Assembly: GCF_040448685.1 (NCBI RefSeq)
Contig: NZ_CP159290.1
Location: forward strand, 1,550,001 to 1,614,000
Length of the DNA: 64,000 nucleotides
Direction of reading: 5' to 3'
Source: Cellulosimicrobium sp. ES-005
GTDB taxonomy: Bacteria > Actinomycetota > Actinomycetes > Actinomycetales > Cellulomonadaceae
The translations under genes were made by a program, and so were the position numbers. Below, piece by piece: positions 51,440 to 61,119 of the stretch. How positions within the stretch are numbered: the first letter of the stretch is position 1; each line of letters starts with the position of its first letter. A model generated the notes under the pieces. It saw only the letters and a program-made list of their open reading frames with translations, did no database searches and was not told the origin of the DNA.

Positions 51440-52450
51440 ATGACCGTCGCGCCCGACCCGAGCACCGAGACGACGAGCGCCGACGCCTCGCGCGCCGACC
51501 CCGCGGCCGACGGCGCCGCGCACCCGACGCTCGGCCGCGTCGTGCGGACGCTGGACGAGCTGTACCCGCCGTCGACGGCCGAGGCCTGGGACGCCGTCGG
51601 CCTCGTGGCCGGGGACCCGGGCGCGCCCGTGCACAAGGTGCTGTTCGCCGTCGACCCGGTCGAGGAGGTCGCGGACGAGGCGCTCGCCTGGGGCGCGGAC
51701 CTGCTGGTCACGCACCACCCCCTCTTCCTGCGGCCCGTGCACTCGGTCGCCGCGACGACGTTCAAGGGCTCGCTCGTCCACCGGCTCATCCGGGGCGGCT
51801 GCGGCCTGTACGTCGCGCACACCAACGCGGACGCGGCGGAGCGCGGCGTCGCCGACGCTCTCGCGGACGCCCTTGACCTGCTGCACCGCGTACCCCTCGT
51901 CGCGCACCCGGCACCGTCGCCGCACGAGGCGGCGTCGACCGGGACGGGCCGGGTCGGGCGCCTGGCGGAGCCGACGACGCTGCGCGGCTTCGCGCAGCGC
52001 GTCGCCGAGGTGCTCCCGCCCACGGTCCAGGGCGTGCGCGTCGCGGGCGACCTCGACGCCCCGGTGGAGTCCGTCGCCGTGGTCGGCGGGTCGGGCGACT
52101 CGCTGTTCGACGCCGTGCGCGCGAGCGGCGCCGACGTCTACCTCACGTCGGACCTGCGCCACCACCCGGTCTCCGAGCTGCGCGAGCGCGCCCGGCTCGA
52201 GGGCGGTGGCGAGGCGGGGACGCCGTTCCTCGTGGACGTGCCGCACTACGCCTCCGAGTGGCCGTGGCTCCGCTACGCTGCCGAGGACCTCGCGCGCGCC
52301 CTCGCGCGCGAGCGGCCCGGGACGGCCGTCGAGACGCGCGTGAGCACGCTCGTCACCGACCCGTGGACCGCTCGGGTCGCGTCGGCGCCCGCCGAGCCGC
52401 CCGCGGACCCGCGCTCCGACCGGCCCGACCCCGACGCCCCGTCCGCCTGA
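51440..52450 (+). CDS. Nif3-like dinuclear metal centre protein
   Basis: The product is 336 residues, starting MTVAPDPSTETTSADASRAD. After a disordered start, LGRVVRTLDELYPPSTAEAW and DAVGLVAGDPGAPVHKVLFA begin the Nif3 fold. Metal ligands are visible in VTHHPLFLRP, VAHTNADAAERG, and the C-terminal VDVPHYASEWPW. The family is annotated as GTP cyclohydrolase I type 2/YbgI; its real substrate is not settled. It has the insert-free actinobacterial length. The gene starts a conserved set with the coiled-coil and RNase H/phosphatase genes. Confidence 0.9.
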   Translation: MTVAPDPSTETTSADASRADPAADGAAHPTLGRVVRTLDELYPPSTAEAWDAVGLVAGDPGAPVHKVLFAVDPVEEVADEALAWGADLLVTHHPLFLRPVHSVAATTFKGSLVHRLIRGGCGLYVAHTNADAAERGVADALADALDLLHRVPLVAHPAPSPHEAASTGTGRVGRLAEPTTLRGFAQRVAEVLPPTVQGVRVAGDLDAPVESVAVVGGSGDSLFDAVRASGADVYLTSDLRHHPVSELRERARLEGGGEAGTPFLVDVPHYASEWPWLRYAAEDLARALARERPGTAVETRVSTLVTDPWTARVASAPAEPPADPRSDRPDPDAPSA

Positions 52451-52503
52451 CGCTCCGACCCTGCACGCCGGCCCCCGCCCGGGGCCCACGAAAGGAACCA
52501 CCT

Positions 52504-53247
52504 GTGGCCACTGCACCGCCCGCCGACCAGCTCCGCCTGCTCGACGTCCAGGAGCTCGACACGCGGGCGCAGCAGCTCGCGCACCAGCGCAAGAACTTGC
52601 CCGAGCACGCGCGCATCGCCGAGCTCGACGCCCAGATGGCGGACCTGCGAGGCAAGCTCGTCGAGTCCCGCACCGCGGTGAGCGACCTCAAGCGCGAGCT
52701 CACCAAGGCGGAGACCGACGTCGAGCAGGTGCGCACGCGCGCCGCGCGCGACCAGTCGCGGCTGGACTCGGGGCAGGTCGGGGCCAAGGACGCGCAGGCG
52801 CTCGTCGCGGAGCTCGAGTCCCTCGCGCGGCGCCAGGGCGTGCTCGAGGAGGTCGAGCTCGACGTCATGGAGCGCCTGGAGGCGCACGAGGAGGCGCTCG
52901 CGAAGCTCGAGTCCGCGAACGCCGAGCTGGAGGCCGCGAAGGCCGAGGTCGTGGCCGCGCGGGACGCGCGCTACGCCGTGCTCGACGCCGAGGCGGGCCA
53001 GGTCGCAGGCAAGCGCACGGACGCCGTCGCGGGCCTCGACGCCGGGCTCCTCGCCCTGTACGAGCGCGTGCGCGACCAGAACGGCGGCCGGGGCGTCGTC
53101 GCGCTGCGCGGCCAGCATGTCGACGGGCTCAACGTGTCGCTGAGCCCGGCCGAGCTCGCGGCGATCACGTCGGCCGCGCCCGACCAGGTGGTGCGGCTCG
53201 AGGACTACGGCCACATCGTCGTGCGGCCGGAGGGCGCCGGCGCGTGA
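52504..53247 (+). CDS. Coiled-coil protein of the C4 zinc-ribbon family, cysteines lost
   Basis: The product is 247 residues from a GTG (VATAPPADQLRLLDVQELDT) with GAAAGGA upstream. Residues about 20-175 are a long antiparallel coiled coil (RIAELDAQMADLRGKLVESR). The C-terminus normally holds a four-Cys ribbon of the form C-x2-C then C-x2-C. Here the matching segments read LRGQHVDGLNVSLSPAEL and VVRLEDYGHIVVRPEG, with no cysteine at all. The fold may stay without zinc. It lies between nif3 and the RNase H gene, as in mycobacteria, and overlaps the next gene by 4 bp. Confidence 0.85.
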   Translation: MATAPPADQLRLLDVQELDTRAQQLAHQRKNLPEHARIAELDAQMADLRGKLVESRTAVSDLKRELTKAETDVEQVRTRAARDQSRLDSGQVGAKDAQALVAELESLARRQGVLEEVELDVMERLEAHEEALAKLESANAELEAAKAEVVAARDARYAVLDAEAGQVAGKRTDAVAGLDAGLLALYERVRDQNGGRGVVALRGQHVDGLNVSLSPAELAAITSAAPDQVVRLEDYGHIVVRPEGAGA

Positions 53248-54482
53248 GCGCGGTCGGTCGGCGCCGCCTCGTCGTCGAGGCCGACGGCGGGTCCCGGGGG
53301 AACCCGGGTCCCGCGGGCTTCGGCGCGCTCGTCCGCGACGGTGAGACCGGTCAGGTCCTCGCCGAGCGCGCCGCGTTCCTCGGGACGACGACGAACAACG
53401 TGGCCGAGTACTCGGGCCTCGTCGCCGGCCTGCGCGCCGCGGCGGAGATCGACCCGGACGCGCGGGTGACCGTCCGGATGGACTCGCGGCTCGTCGTCGA
53501 GCAGATGTCGGGTCGCTGGCAGATCAAGCACGACGACATGCGCCGCCTCGCCGCCGAGGCCGCGTCGGTGCTGCCCGCGGAGCAGGTCGCGTACGAGTGG
53601 GTGCCGCGCGCGCAGAACTCCGCGGCGGACGCCCTCGCGAACGAGGCGATGGACACGGCGGGGACGGTCGCGCGCGACTACCCGCCCGAGGCCGTCACGC
53701 CTGGTTCCGGCGACGACGAGCCCGACCCCGCCGCTGCCGACGCGCCCGCCGAGGTCCCGGGGGAGTCGGCCGCGTTCGACACCCCCGCCCGCCCGTCGGG
53801 TGCCGCAGTCCGGTTCGACGACGCGCCCGCGCTCACCGTCGTTCTCGTGCGCCACGGGCAGACCCCGCTCACCGTCGCGGGCGCGTTCAGCGGGTCGTCG
53901 GTGCCGGGCCCGTCGCTCACGGCGCGCGGCCGCACGCAGGCGGCGCAGGCCGCCGACCTCGTCTTCCGGGTCGGGCGCCAGGCCTGGCCCGACCTGCCGC
54001 GACCGACGACGATCGTCGCCTCGCCTATGGTGCGCGCGCAGGAGACGGCGCGCGCGGTCGGTCGCCGTCTCGGGGTCCACGTCACGACGGACGACCGGTT
54101 CGCCGAGGTCGACTTCGGAGAGTGGGAGGGGCTCACCGCCGCGGAGGTCAACGCCGCGTGGCCGGGCCGCCTGCACGCCTGGCACACGACCGGCACGACC
54201 GCGGCCCCCGGCGGCGAGTCGTACGCCGACGTCGGGGCGCGCGTCTGGCACGGGCTCCAGGACCTCGTCGACACGCTCCTGCCGGGGGCGGGGCCGGCGG
54301 GCCGGACGGCGGTCGTCGTCGGCCACGCGGTGCAGGTGCGCGCCGCGATCGGCACGGCGATCGGCGCGCCGCCGTCGCAGTGGTCGCGCGTGCGCGTGCC
54401 CCCGGCGTCGGTCAGCATCCTGCGCCTGTGGGCCGACGGCACGAGCGAGCTCACCGCCCAGGGCGTCCCGAGCGACCTCTGA
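53244..54482 (+). CDS. Bifunctional RNase H / acid phosphatase
   Basis: The product is 412 residues from a GTG that overlaps the upstream stop. The RNase HI part (1-140) has VEADGGSRGNPGP (Asp14), NNVAEYSGL (Glu55), VRMDSRLVVEQ (Asp80) and SAADALANEAMD (Asp129), so all four acidic residues are present. An acidic linker (about 145-195) leads to a histidine phosphatase domain with VVLVRHGQTPLT and VVVGHAVQVRAA. The fusion is typical of actinobacteria (mycobacterial Rv2228c); it digests RNA in RNA-DNA hybrids, and the phosphatase acts on a cobamide-like substrate. Both domains look active. Confidence 0.93.
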   Translation: MSAVGRRRLVVEADGGSRGNPGPAGFGALVRDGETGQVLAERAAFLGTTTNNVAEYSGLVAGLRAAAEIDPDARVTVRMDSRLVVEQMSGRWQIKHDDMRRLAAEAASVLPAEQVAYEWVPRAQNSAADALANEAMDTAGTVARDYPPEAVTPGSGDDEPDPAAADAPAEVPGESAAFDTPARPSGAAVRFDDAPALTVVLVRHGQTPLTVAGAFSGSSVPGPSLTARGRTQAAQAADLVFRVGRQAWPDLPRPTTIVASPMVRAQETARAVGRRLGVHVTTDDRFAEVDFGEWEGLTAAEVNAAWPGRLHAWHTTGTTAAPGGESYADVGARVWHGLQDLVDTLLPGAGPAGRTAVVVGHAVQVRAAIGTAIGAPPSQWSRVRVPPASVSILRLWADGTSELTAQGVPSDL

Positions 54483-54493
54483 CGTCCGTCCTC

Positions 54494-54566
54494 CGCGAGG
54501 TAGAACCTCCGGTCGCGAGGTAGAGCTCTGCGCGCTCTACCTCGGAGCACCGGGTTCTACCTCGCG
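54494..54566. repeat. Nested inverted repeat, 73-nt hairpin
   Basis: Outer arms CGCGAGGTAGAACC/GGTTCTACCTCGCG (54494-54507 and 54553-54566) enclose inner arms CGAGGTAGAGC/GCTCTACCTCG (54516-54526 and 54534-54544). A CCGGT/ACCGG pair lies between them. The word GAGGTAGA-A/G-C thus occurs twice direct and twice inverted. The whole element can fold into one long hairpin with a 7-nt tip. It lies between the convergent RNase H/phosphatase and TfoX-like genes, so it may be a bidirectional terminator or a mobile palindromic repeat. Confidence 0.85.
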
Positions 54567-54594
54567 GCGGGAGTACTGCGCCGGCGGGGCGGGT

Positions 54595-54942
54595 TCACCC
54601 CTTTCGCGGCTTCTTCACCTTGGCGGGTTCCGCGAGGGCGTGCTCGACGGCCGTCGCGACCCACGCGTCGAGCTCGTCCGGGTCGGCGACCCGCGCGCCG
54701 TCGACGAGGATCATGCCCGTCATCGGGCGACCGCCCATCTCCATGACCGTTCCGCCGCGTTCGAGCGCCGCGCTCGTGCCGTCCTTGCCGACTCGCACCA
54801 TGAGGTCGTCCCGTGTCACGCCGAGCGCCATGTGCGTGTTGACGAGGAACGCGATGCCGCCGAACATCTTCCGCTCGTCGAACGGGGCACGCGGCCCCAG
54901 GGCGGCGCGGATCCGCTCGGCAAGATCCTCGCTGTAGACCAT
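54595..54942 (-). CDS. TfoX N-terminal domain protein
   Basis: The product is 115 residues, starting MVYSEDLAERIRAALGPRAP. The pattern ERKMFGGIAFLVNTHMALGV, then LMVRVGKDGTSAALERG and GRPMTGMILVDGARV, is the TfoX N-terminal (YjhX/YccR type) domain. The C-terminal helix-hairpin part of full TfoX is absent. In gamma-proteobacteria TfoX controls competence; stand-alone N-domains such as this have no known role. The end (AKVKKPRKG) is basic. It reads toward the palindromic element. Confidence 0.85.
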   Translation of the reverse strand: MVYSEDLAERIRAALGPRAPFDERKMFGGIAFLVNTHMALGVTRDDLMVRVGKDGTSAALERGGTVMEMGGRPMTGMILVDGARVADPDELDAWVATAVEHALAEPAKVKKPRKG

Positions 54943-55006
54943 GGGTCCACTGTGGACCGGGTCTCGTGCTGTCGCAGCGGGGACAGGGGCGGAGGCGGGC
55001 GGTCGC

Positions 55007-55849
55007 TCAGCCGATGACGAGCTCGAGCGTGCGCGGCCCGCTCCGGGTGGTCGCGTCGTGGAGCGTCGTCTCCAGCAGGCGGTAGCTCAGGCCCGAGCCC
55101 ACCTCGGTGCCGATCACCGTGCCGACGAGCTCGCTTGCGGCGTCGAGCAGCTCTGCGGCCGACGACGGCGACGCCGCGGCCCGGCGCAGCAGGTGCCCGG
55201 CGAGCACGCCGCGGGTGTGCTTGGCGTTGTGCGAGACGACGGTGCGCTTCCCGGCGTGCTCGCGCACGACGCGCACCGCGACCCAGTCGGCCGAGCGCGG
55301 CCCGGAGACCGCGGGCTTCCACGCGCCCACGTACGTCGCGGACCGGCAGTCGACGACGACGTCCCCGGCCGCGCGCGCGTCGAGCACGGGAGCGAGGTGC
55401 GGGCGCCACGCCGTCGCGAGCTTCCCGACGCCCGGCAGGTCGACGGCCATGGAGAGCCGGTAGGCGGGGACGCGGTCGGCGGGGGAGAGCGCCCCCCAGA
55501 GAGCCGACACGACGCGGACGTCCTCGCGCGCGCGTCGCGCGGCCTCGCCGCCGGACGCGAGCGCGCCCGTGAGGTCGGCCGCGCCGTAGAGCACACCCGT
55601 GTAGACGTCGGCCGCGGAGCCCGCGGGCGCGGTGCGCAGTGACGTGTTGCGGCGCACCTCGTCGGCGAGCCCCGGCGTCGTGCCGAGGACGTCGTGCGCG
55701 TCCGGGCGTGCGCTCGCCGCAGCGAGCGCGTCGAGGACCACGTCACGGTGCGCGGTGAGGGCGGGAGAGGTGAGCGCGGCGAGGTCGACCGGTGCGGCGC
55801 CGTCGGGCGCGGGGGTCTTGCCCTCGGACGGGGGGAGCAGCACGAGCAC
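55007..55849 (-). CDS. yaaA: YaaA/DUF328 peroxide stress protein
   Basis: The product is 280 residues from a GTG at 55849 (VLVLLPPSEGKTPAPDGAAP). The motif LLPPSEGK at the start, GVLYGAADLTGAL, VVSALWGALSPADRVPAYRL and VVSHNAKHTRGVLAGHLL are family hallmarks. In E. coli YaaA lowers free iron during peroxide stress and limits DNA damage; its fold has a helix-hairpin-helix DNA-binding part. Length is typical. The gene is single and divergent from the tautomerase-fold gene. Confidence 0.9.
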   Translation of the reverse strand: MLVLLPPSEGKTPAPDGAAPVDLAALTSPALTAHRDVVLDALAAASARPDAHDVLGTTPGLADEVRRNTSLRTAPAGSAADVYTGVLYGAADLTGALASGGEAARRAREDVRVVSALWGALSPADRVPAYRLSMAVDLPGVGKLATAWRPHLAPVLDARAAGDVVVDCRSATYVGAWKPAVSGPRSADWVAVRVVREHAGKRTVVSHNAKHTRGVLAGHLLRRAAASPSSAAELLDAASELVGTVIGTEVGSGLSYRLLETTLHDATTRSGPRTLELVIG

Positions 55850-55935
55850 GCGGCCACTCTACGAGCGCGCGCGGCGTCGTCGCGGCGGGTGACCAGGTCC
55901 GACGGCGTGGGGTGCGTCACCGCTACGCTCGGCCG

Positions 55936-56319
55936 ATGGCCCAGGTGAAGATCTACGGACGGCGCAGCGTGTGGGGCGAGCGACGGGCGGAGGTGTCCGA
56001 CGCGCTGCACGACGCGCTCGTGCGCACCTGGCAGCTCCCGGCCGACAAGCGGTTCCACCGGTTCCTGCTCCTGCACGACGACGACCTGGTCGCCCCGCGC
56101 TCGGACGCGTACCTCGTCGTCGAGGTCGTGTGCTTCACGGGCCGCACGCGCGAGGCCAAGCGCGCGCTGGTCGCGGCGCTGTACGACGACGTCGTGCCCG
56201 CCCTCGGCCTGACGATGGACGACGTGGAGCTCGTGATCCTCGAGAGCCCGCGCGAGAACTGGGGCATCCGCGGGGTCAGCGGCGACGAGCTCGCGCTGTC
56301 GTACCGCGTCGACGTCTGA
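55936..56319 (+). CDS. Tautomerase-fold protein without N-terminal proline
   Basis: The product is 127 residues, starting MAQVKIYGRRSVWGERRAEV. The betaalphabeta pattern (VSDALHDALVRTWQLPADKR, FHRFLLLHDDDLVAPRSDAY, LVVEVVCFTGRTREAKRALV) is that of tautomerase-family proteins. Those enzymes use Pro1, exposed after Met removal, as the catalytic base. Here residue 2 is Ala, so either another mechanism or a non-enzymatic role applies. I recall other proteins of this subgroup also starting MAQVKIYG or MAQIKIYG, so the loss is probably not unique. Confidence 0.85.
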   Translation: MAQVKIYGRRSVWGERRAEVSDALHDALVRTWQLPADKRFHRFLLLHDDDLVAPRSDAYLVVEVVCFTGRTREAKRALVAALYDDVVPALGLTMDDVELVILESPRENWGIRGVSGDELALSYRVDV

Positions 56320-56376
56320 CCCGCTCGTCGCTTGCCTCGGGCGGCGGGGGACGGTCCAAGCCCGGTGTGCGGCCGC

Positions 56377-58206
<1,830 letters not shown>

Positions 58207-58275
58207 CAGGGCACCCTACCGACGAGGTCCGACACGACGGTCCCGGCGCGACCGTCCCGCGCGCCGGGGCGCCCG

Positions 58276-60354
58276 TCACGGACGGCGGAGCTCGGCGGGC
58301 AGGTCGTCGCGGTGGCGGACGGCGAGCGACGTCACCGCGCGGGTCAGGCAGACGTACAGCCGCCGCAGGCCCGTGACCCGGTCGGGCTCGCCCCGGACGA
58401 CGCCCTCCGGGTCGTCCAGCACGACGTGGTCGAACTCCAGCCCCTTCGCGAGCGACGCGGGCACGAGGTCGAGGCGCGCGTCGAACTCGACCGCGCCGTC
58501 GTCGTCCGACGCCTCGCCGACGACCGCGAAGGCGAGGCCCGCCGCGGCGAGCGCCGCGCGTGCGGCGTCCGTGCCGGCGTCGGGCACGATCAGACCGACC
58601 GACCCCTCCCGGGCGAGCGCCGTGCGGACCAGGTCCACGAGCGGCTCCGTGGTGAGGACCAGCTCTCCCCGCGCTCGGCGGACGGCCACCGGGGGAGCGA
58701 GGTCCGGCGCGATCGAGGGCAGCAGGCGGGCCGCGTACTCGATGACGTCGCCGGGGACGCGGAAGCCGGCCGTGAGCTGCTCCACGTGGCCGTCGGGCTT
58801 GCCGAGGTGCGTCAGCGCGTCGGTCCACGAGGAGACTCCCCACGGCGTCGTCGCCTGGGCCAGGTCGCCCAGCACCGTCAGGGAGCCGGTGCGCGCCCGG
58901 CGCCCGAGAGCGCGCAGCATCATCGGCGACAGGTCCTGCGCCTCGTCCACCACGACGTGCGCGACCGACGCGCCGCGGGCCAGCAGGTCCGCGACCTCGT
59001 CGAGCAGGACGAGGTCGGCCAGCGTCCAGCGGGCGGTGCCCGGCGTGCGGGACGGTCGGAGCGGGCGCAGCAGCTCCTGCTCCGTCGCGGTGAGGACGCC
59101 GTCGGCGTTCGCGGCGAGGAACGCGGGGTCGACGAGGAGCCGGTGCAGCAGCGCCGTCGGCGTGACCTTGGGCCACACCGCGGCGGTGTAGTCCCGGACC
59201 GGCCGCGTGCGCGCGAGCGCGTCCCACGCCCGCTCGTCGAGCGCCTCGCCGGACTCCTCGATCTGCACGAGGATCCGGTGCGCGAGCGCGTGCCGCAGGT
59301 GGTCGCGACCGGCGTCGAAGCGCGGCTCCCGGCCGACCACCTGCGCCACGCACTCGCGGGCCTCGTGCGCGGGGACGCGCCAGCGGCGCGCACCGCGCGG
59401 CAGCACGAGCGCCTCGGACGGCTCGACGAGGTGCGACCACACGGCGCGGCGGAGCACCTCGGCCATGCGCCCGTCGCCCTTGAGCCGGGCGACGTCCGCG
59501 GGCTCCGTCCCGCGCAGGCGACCGTGCACCGCGACGATCTGCTCGACGGTCGTCTGGGTCGCGTCGACCTCGCCCAGGGCGGGCAGGACGTCGCGGATGT
59601 ACCGCAGGAAGCTCGCGTTGGGCCCCACGACGGTCATGCCGGCGCGGCTCACCCGCTCCCGGTGGGAGTACAGCAGGTACGCGGCGCGGTGCAGCCCGAC
59701 GGCGGTCTTTCCGGTGCCGGGCGCGCCCTGCACGACGACGGTCCGGTCGATCCCGCTGCGCACGATGACGTCCTGCTCGGGCTGGATGGTGGCGACGATG
59801 TCGCGCATCGGCCCGGTACGGGGCCGCTCGATCTCGGCCTCGAGGATCGCGGAGGACTCCGCACCAGGACCCGGGGCGGTGAGCGGCTCGTCCTCGAAGC
59901 CGGTGAGGGCGCCGCGCTGGAAGCCGTAGCGGCGGCGGACGGCGACTCCCATCGGCTCGGTGCGGGTGGCCCGGTAGAAGGGGGTGCTCACCGGGGCGCG
60001 CCAGTCGACGACGAGCGGGTTGCCCTGGGGGTCGGAGACGTGGCGGCGTCCGATGTGGAAGACCTCGGCGGGCTCGTGGCCGGTGCCGTCGAGGTCGATG
60101 CGTCCGAAGAAGAGCGGAACCTCGGGGTTGTCGGCGAGCTGGGCGAGCCGACGGGCGAGCGCCGCCTCGAGGTACTCGGCGCTGACCCGGTCTCCCGCGA
60201 GCGCGTCGAGCGACCTGGCCTGCTCGCGCATGCGGGCGAGCTGCGCGCGGGCGTTCTCCAGGAACTCCTGCTCTCGCGCGAGCTCGCCCGAGGTGTCCCC
60301 GGCGGTCGCCGCGGTCGGTGCGTCGGGGGCGGACGGTACGGCGGGGGCGGGCAC
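58276..60354 (-). CDS. helD: HelD-like UvrD-family helicase (RNA polymerase recycling factor)
   Basis: The product is 692 residues from the GTG at 60354; GGAGG 6 nt upstream decides it. The N-terminus is a coiled coil (ELAREQEFLENARAQLARMR) that in HelD enters RNA polymerase. ATPase motifs are VVVQGAPGTGKTAVGLHRAA (about 207-226), HVVVDEAQDLSPMMLR and LVPASLAKGLEFDHVVLDDP. HelD releases stalled RNA polymerase from DNA; in Mycobacterium and Streptomyces relatives it also protects against rifampicin. It lies 116 bp from the RNase P RNA gene, on the opposite strand. Confidence 0.88.
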   Translation of the reverse strand: MPAPAVPSAPDAPTAATAGDTSGELAREQEFLENARAQLARMREQARSLDALAGDRVSAEYLEAALARRLAQLADNPEVPLFFGRIDLDGTGHEPAEVFHIGRRHVSDPQGNPLVVDWRAPVSTPFYRATRTEPMGVAVRRRYGFQRGALTGFEDEPLTAPGPGAESSAILEAEIERPRTGPMRDIVATIQPEQDVIVRSGIDRTVVVQGAPGTGKTAVGLHRAAYLLYSHRERVSRAGMTVVGPNASFLRYIRDVLPALGEVDATQTTVEQIVAVHGRLRGTEPADVARLKGDGRMAEVLRRAVWSHLVEPSEALVLPRGARRWRVPAHEARECVAQVVGREPRFDAGRDHLRHALAHRILVQIEESGEALDERAWDALARTRPVRDYTAAVWPKVTPTALLHRLLVDPAFLAANADGVLTATEQELLRPLRPSRTPGTARWTLADLVLLDEVADLLARGASVAHVVVDEAQDLSPMMLRALGRRARTGSLTVLGDLAQATTPWGVSSWTDALTHLGKPDGHVEQLTAGFRVPGDVIEYAARLLPSIAPDLAPPVAVRRARGELVLTTEPLVDLVRTALAREGSVGLIVPDAGTDAARAALAAAGLAFAVVGEASDDDGAVEFDARLDLVPASLAKGLEFDHVVLDDPEGVVRGEPDRVTGLRRLYVCLTRAVTSLAVRHRDDLPAELRRP

Positions 60355-60470
60355 GACAGACCTCCGGGAGCGGGATGTTGAGGGGGCGGGCCATCCTACG
60401 GGGCCGCCGCCCCCTCCGATGGGCCGGTCGCTGGTCCGCCGAGCCGCTCGGGAGCGGTAATCTTGCTGGC

Positions 60471-60892
60471 GCGGACGAGTCGGTCGGACGGTCGCGTCGA
60501 GGGGCCTCGTGCTCCTCGCCGAGGAACGTCCGGGCTCCGAAGGGCAAGGTGGTGGGTAACGCCCACCCGGGGTGACCCGCGGGACAGTGCCACAGAGAAC
60601 AGACCGCCACGTCAGGCAGGGCTTCGGCTCCGCCCGGCGCGGTAAGGGTGAAACGGTGGTGTAAGAGACCACCAGCGGGCCGGGTGACCGGTCCGGCTCG
60701 GTAAACCCCACCTGGAGCAAGGTCAGACAGACTGTGTCGGAGGGCTGCCCGCCCGATTCTCCTCGGAGAAGCACAGTCGGGTAGACCGCTCGAGCCCTGC
60801 GGCGACGCAGGGCCTAGATGGATGACCGTCGCCCGCGCGAGGGCGACCTCGCGCGGGAACAGAACCCGGCGTACAGACCGGCTCGTCCGCAT
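60471..60892 (+). ncRNA. rnpB: RNase P RNA, class A
   Basis: The ends pair in the P1 stem: GCGGACGAGTCGGTC at 60471 with GACCGGCTCGTCCGC ending at 60890. The conserved core words are GAGGAACGTCCGGGCTCC (about 60517-60538), CAGTGCCACAGAGAACAGACC, GGTAAGGGTGAAACGGTGG, and the 3' word CAGAACCCGGCGTACAGACC. The size, about 420 nt, is usual for actinobacterial class A. It is the catalytic RNA that trims tRNA 5' leaders. Confidence 0.97.
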
Positions 60893-61119
60893 CTAGGCCT
60901 CTGACCTGCGGTTATGCAAAGTTCGGTAGCAAGGACATCACAGAGACAGCGCAGCGAGCGGCGCGCACCGGGCTAACTGGAGGTTCGGCTGCGGGTCTCT
61001 GGGAGGTGCCGCACCCTCCAGGCGGCCTGCACGTCATGCACACCATGTCGCCGTGCGGGAATCTGCTCGACCATGGGACGGAAGTCGTCGGGGCCACCAT
61101 GCGGGAGCACGCCTGCTGC
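60893..61119. other. 227-bp gap between rnpB and the deacetylase-like gene
   Basis: No coding frame is supported. The start, GCATCTAGGCCTC, is the rnpB trailer. The rest is less GC-rich than the flanks and has no strong hairpin that I can see. It marks the change from core genes to a catabolic set, so it may be an insertion boundary. Confidence 0.5.

Noticed and set aside
60354-60470. Rifamycin-associated inverted repeat upstream of helD
   Set aside because: The gap has GC-rich short repeats (GGGGGCGG) but not the expected inverted repeat, so no such site is listed.
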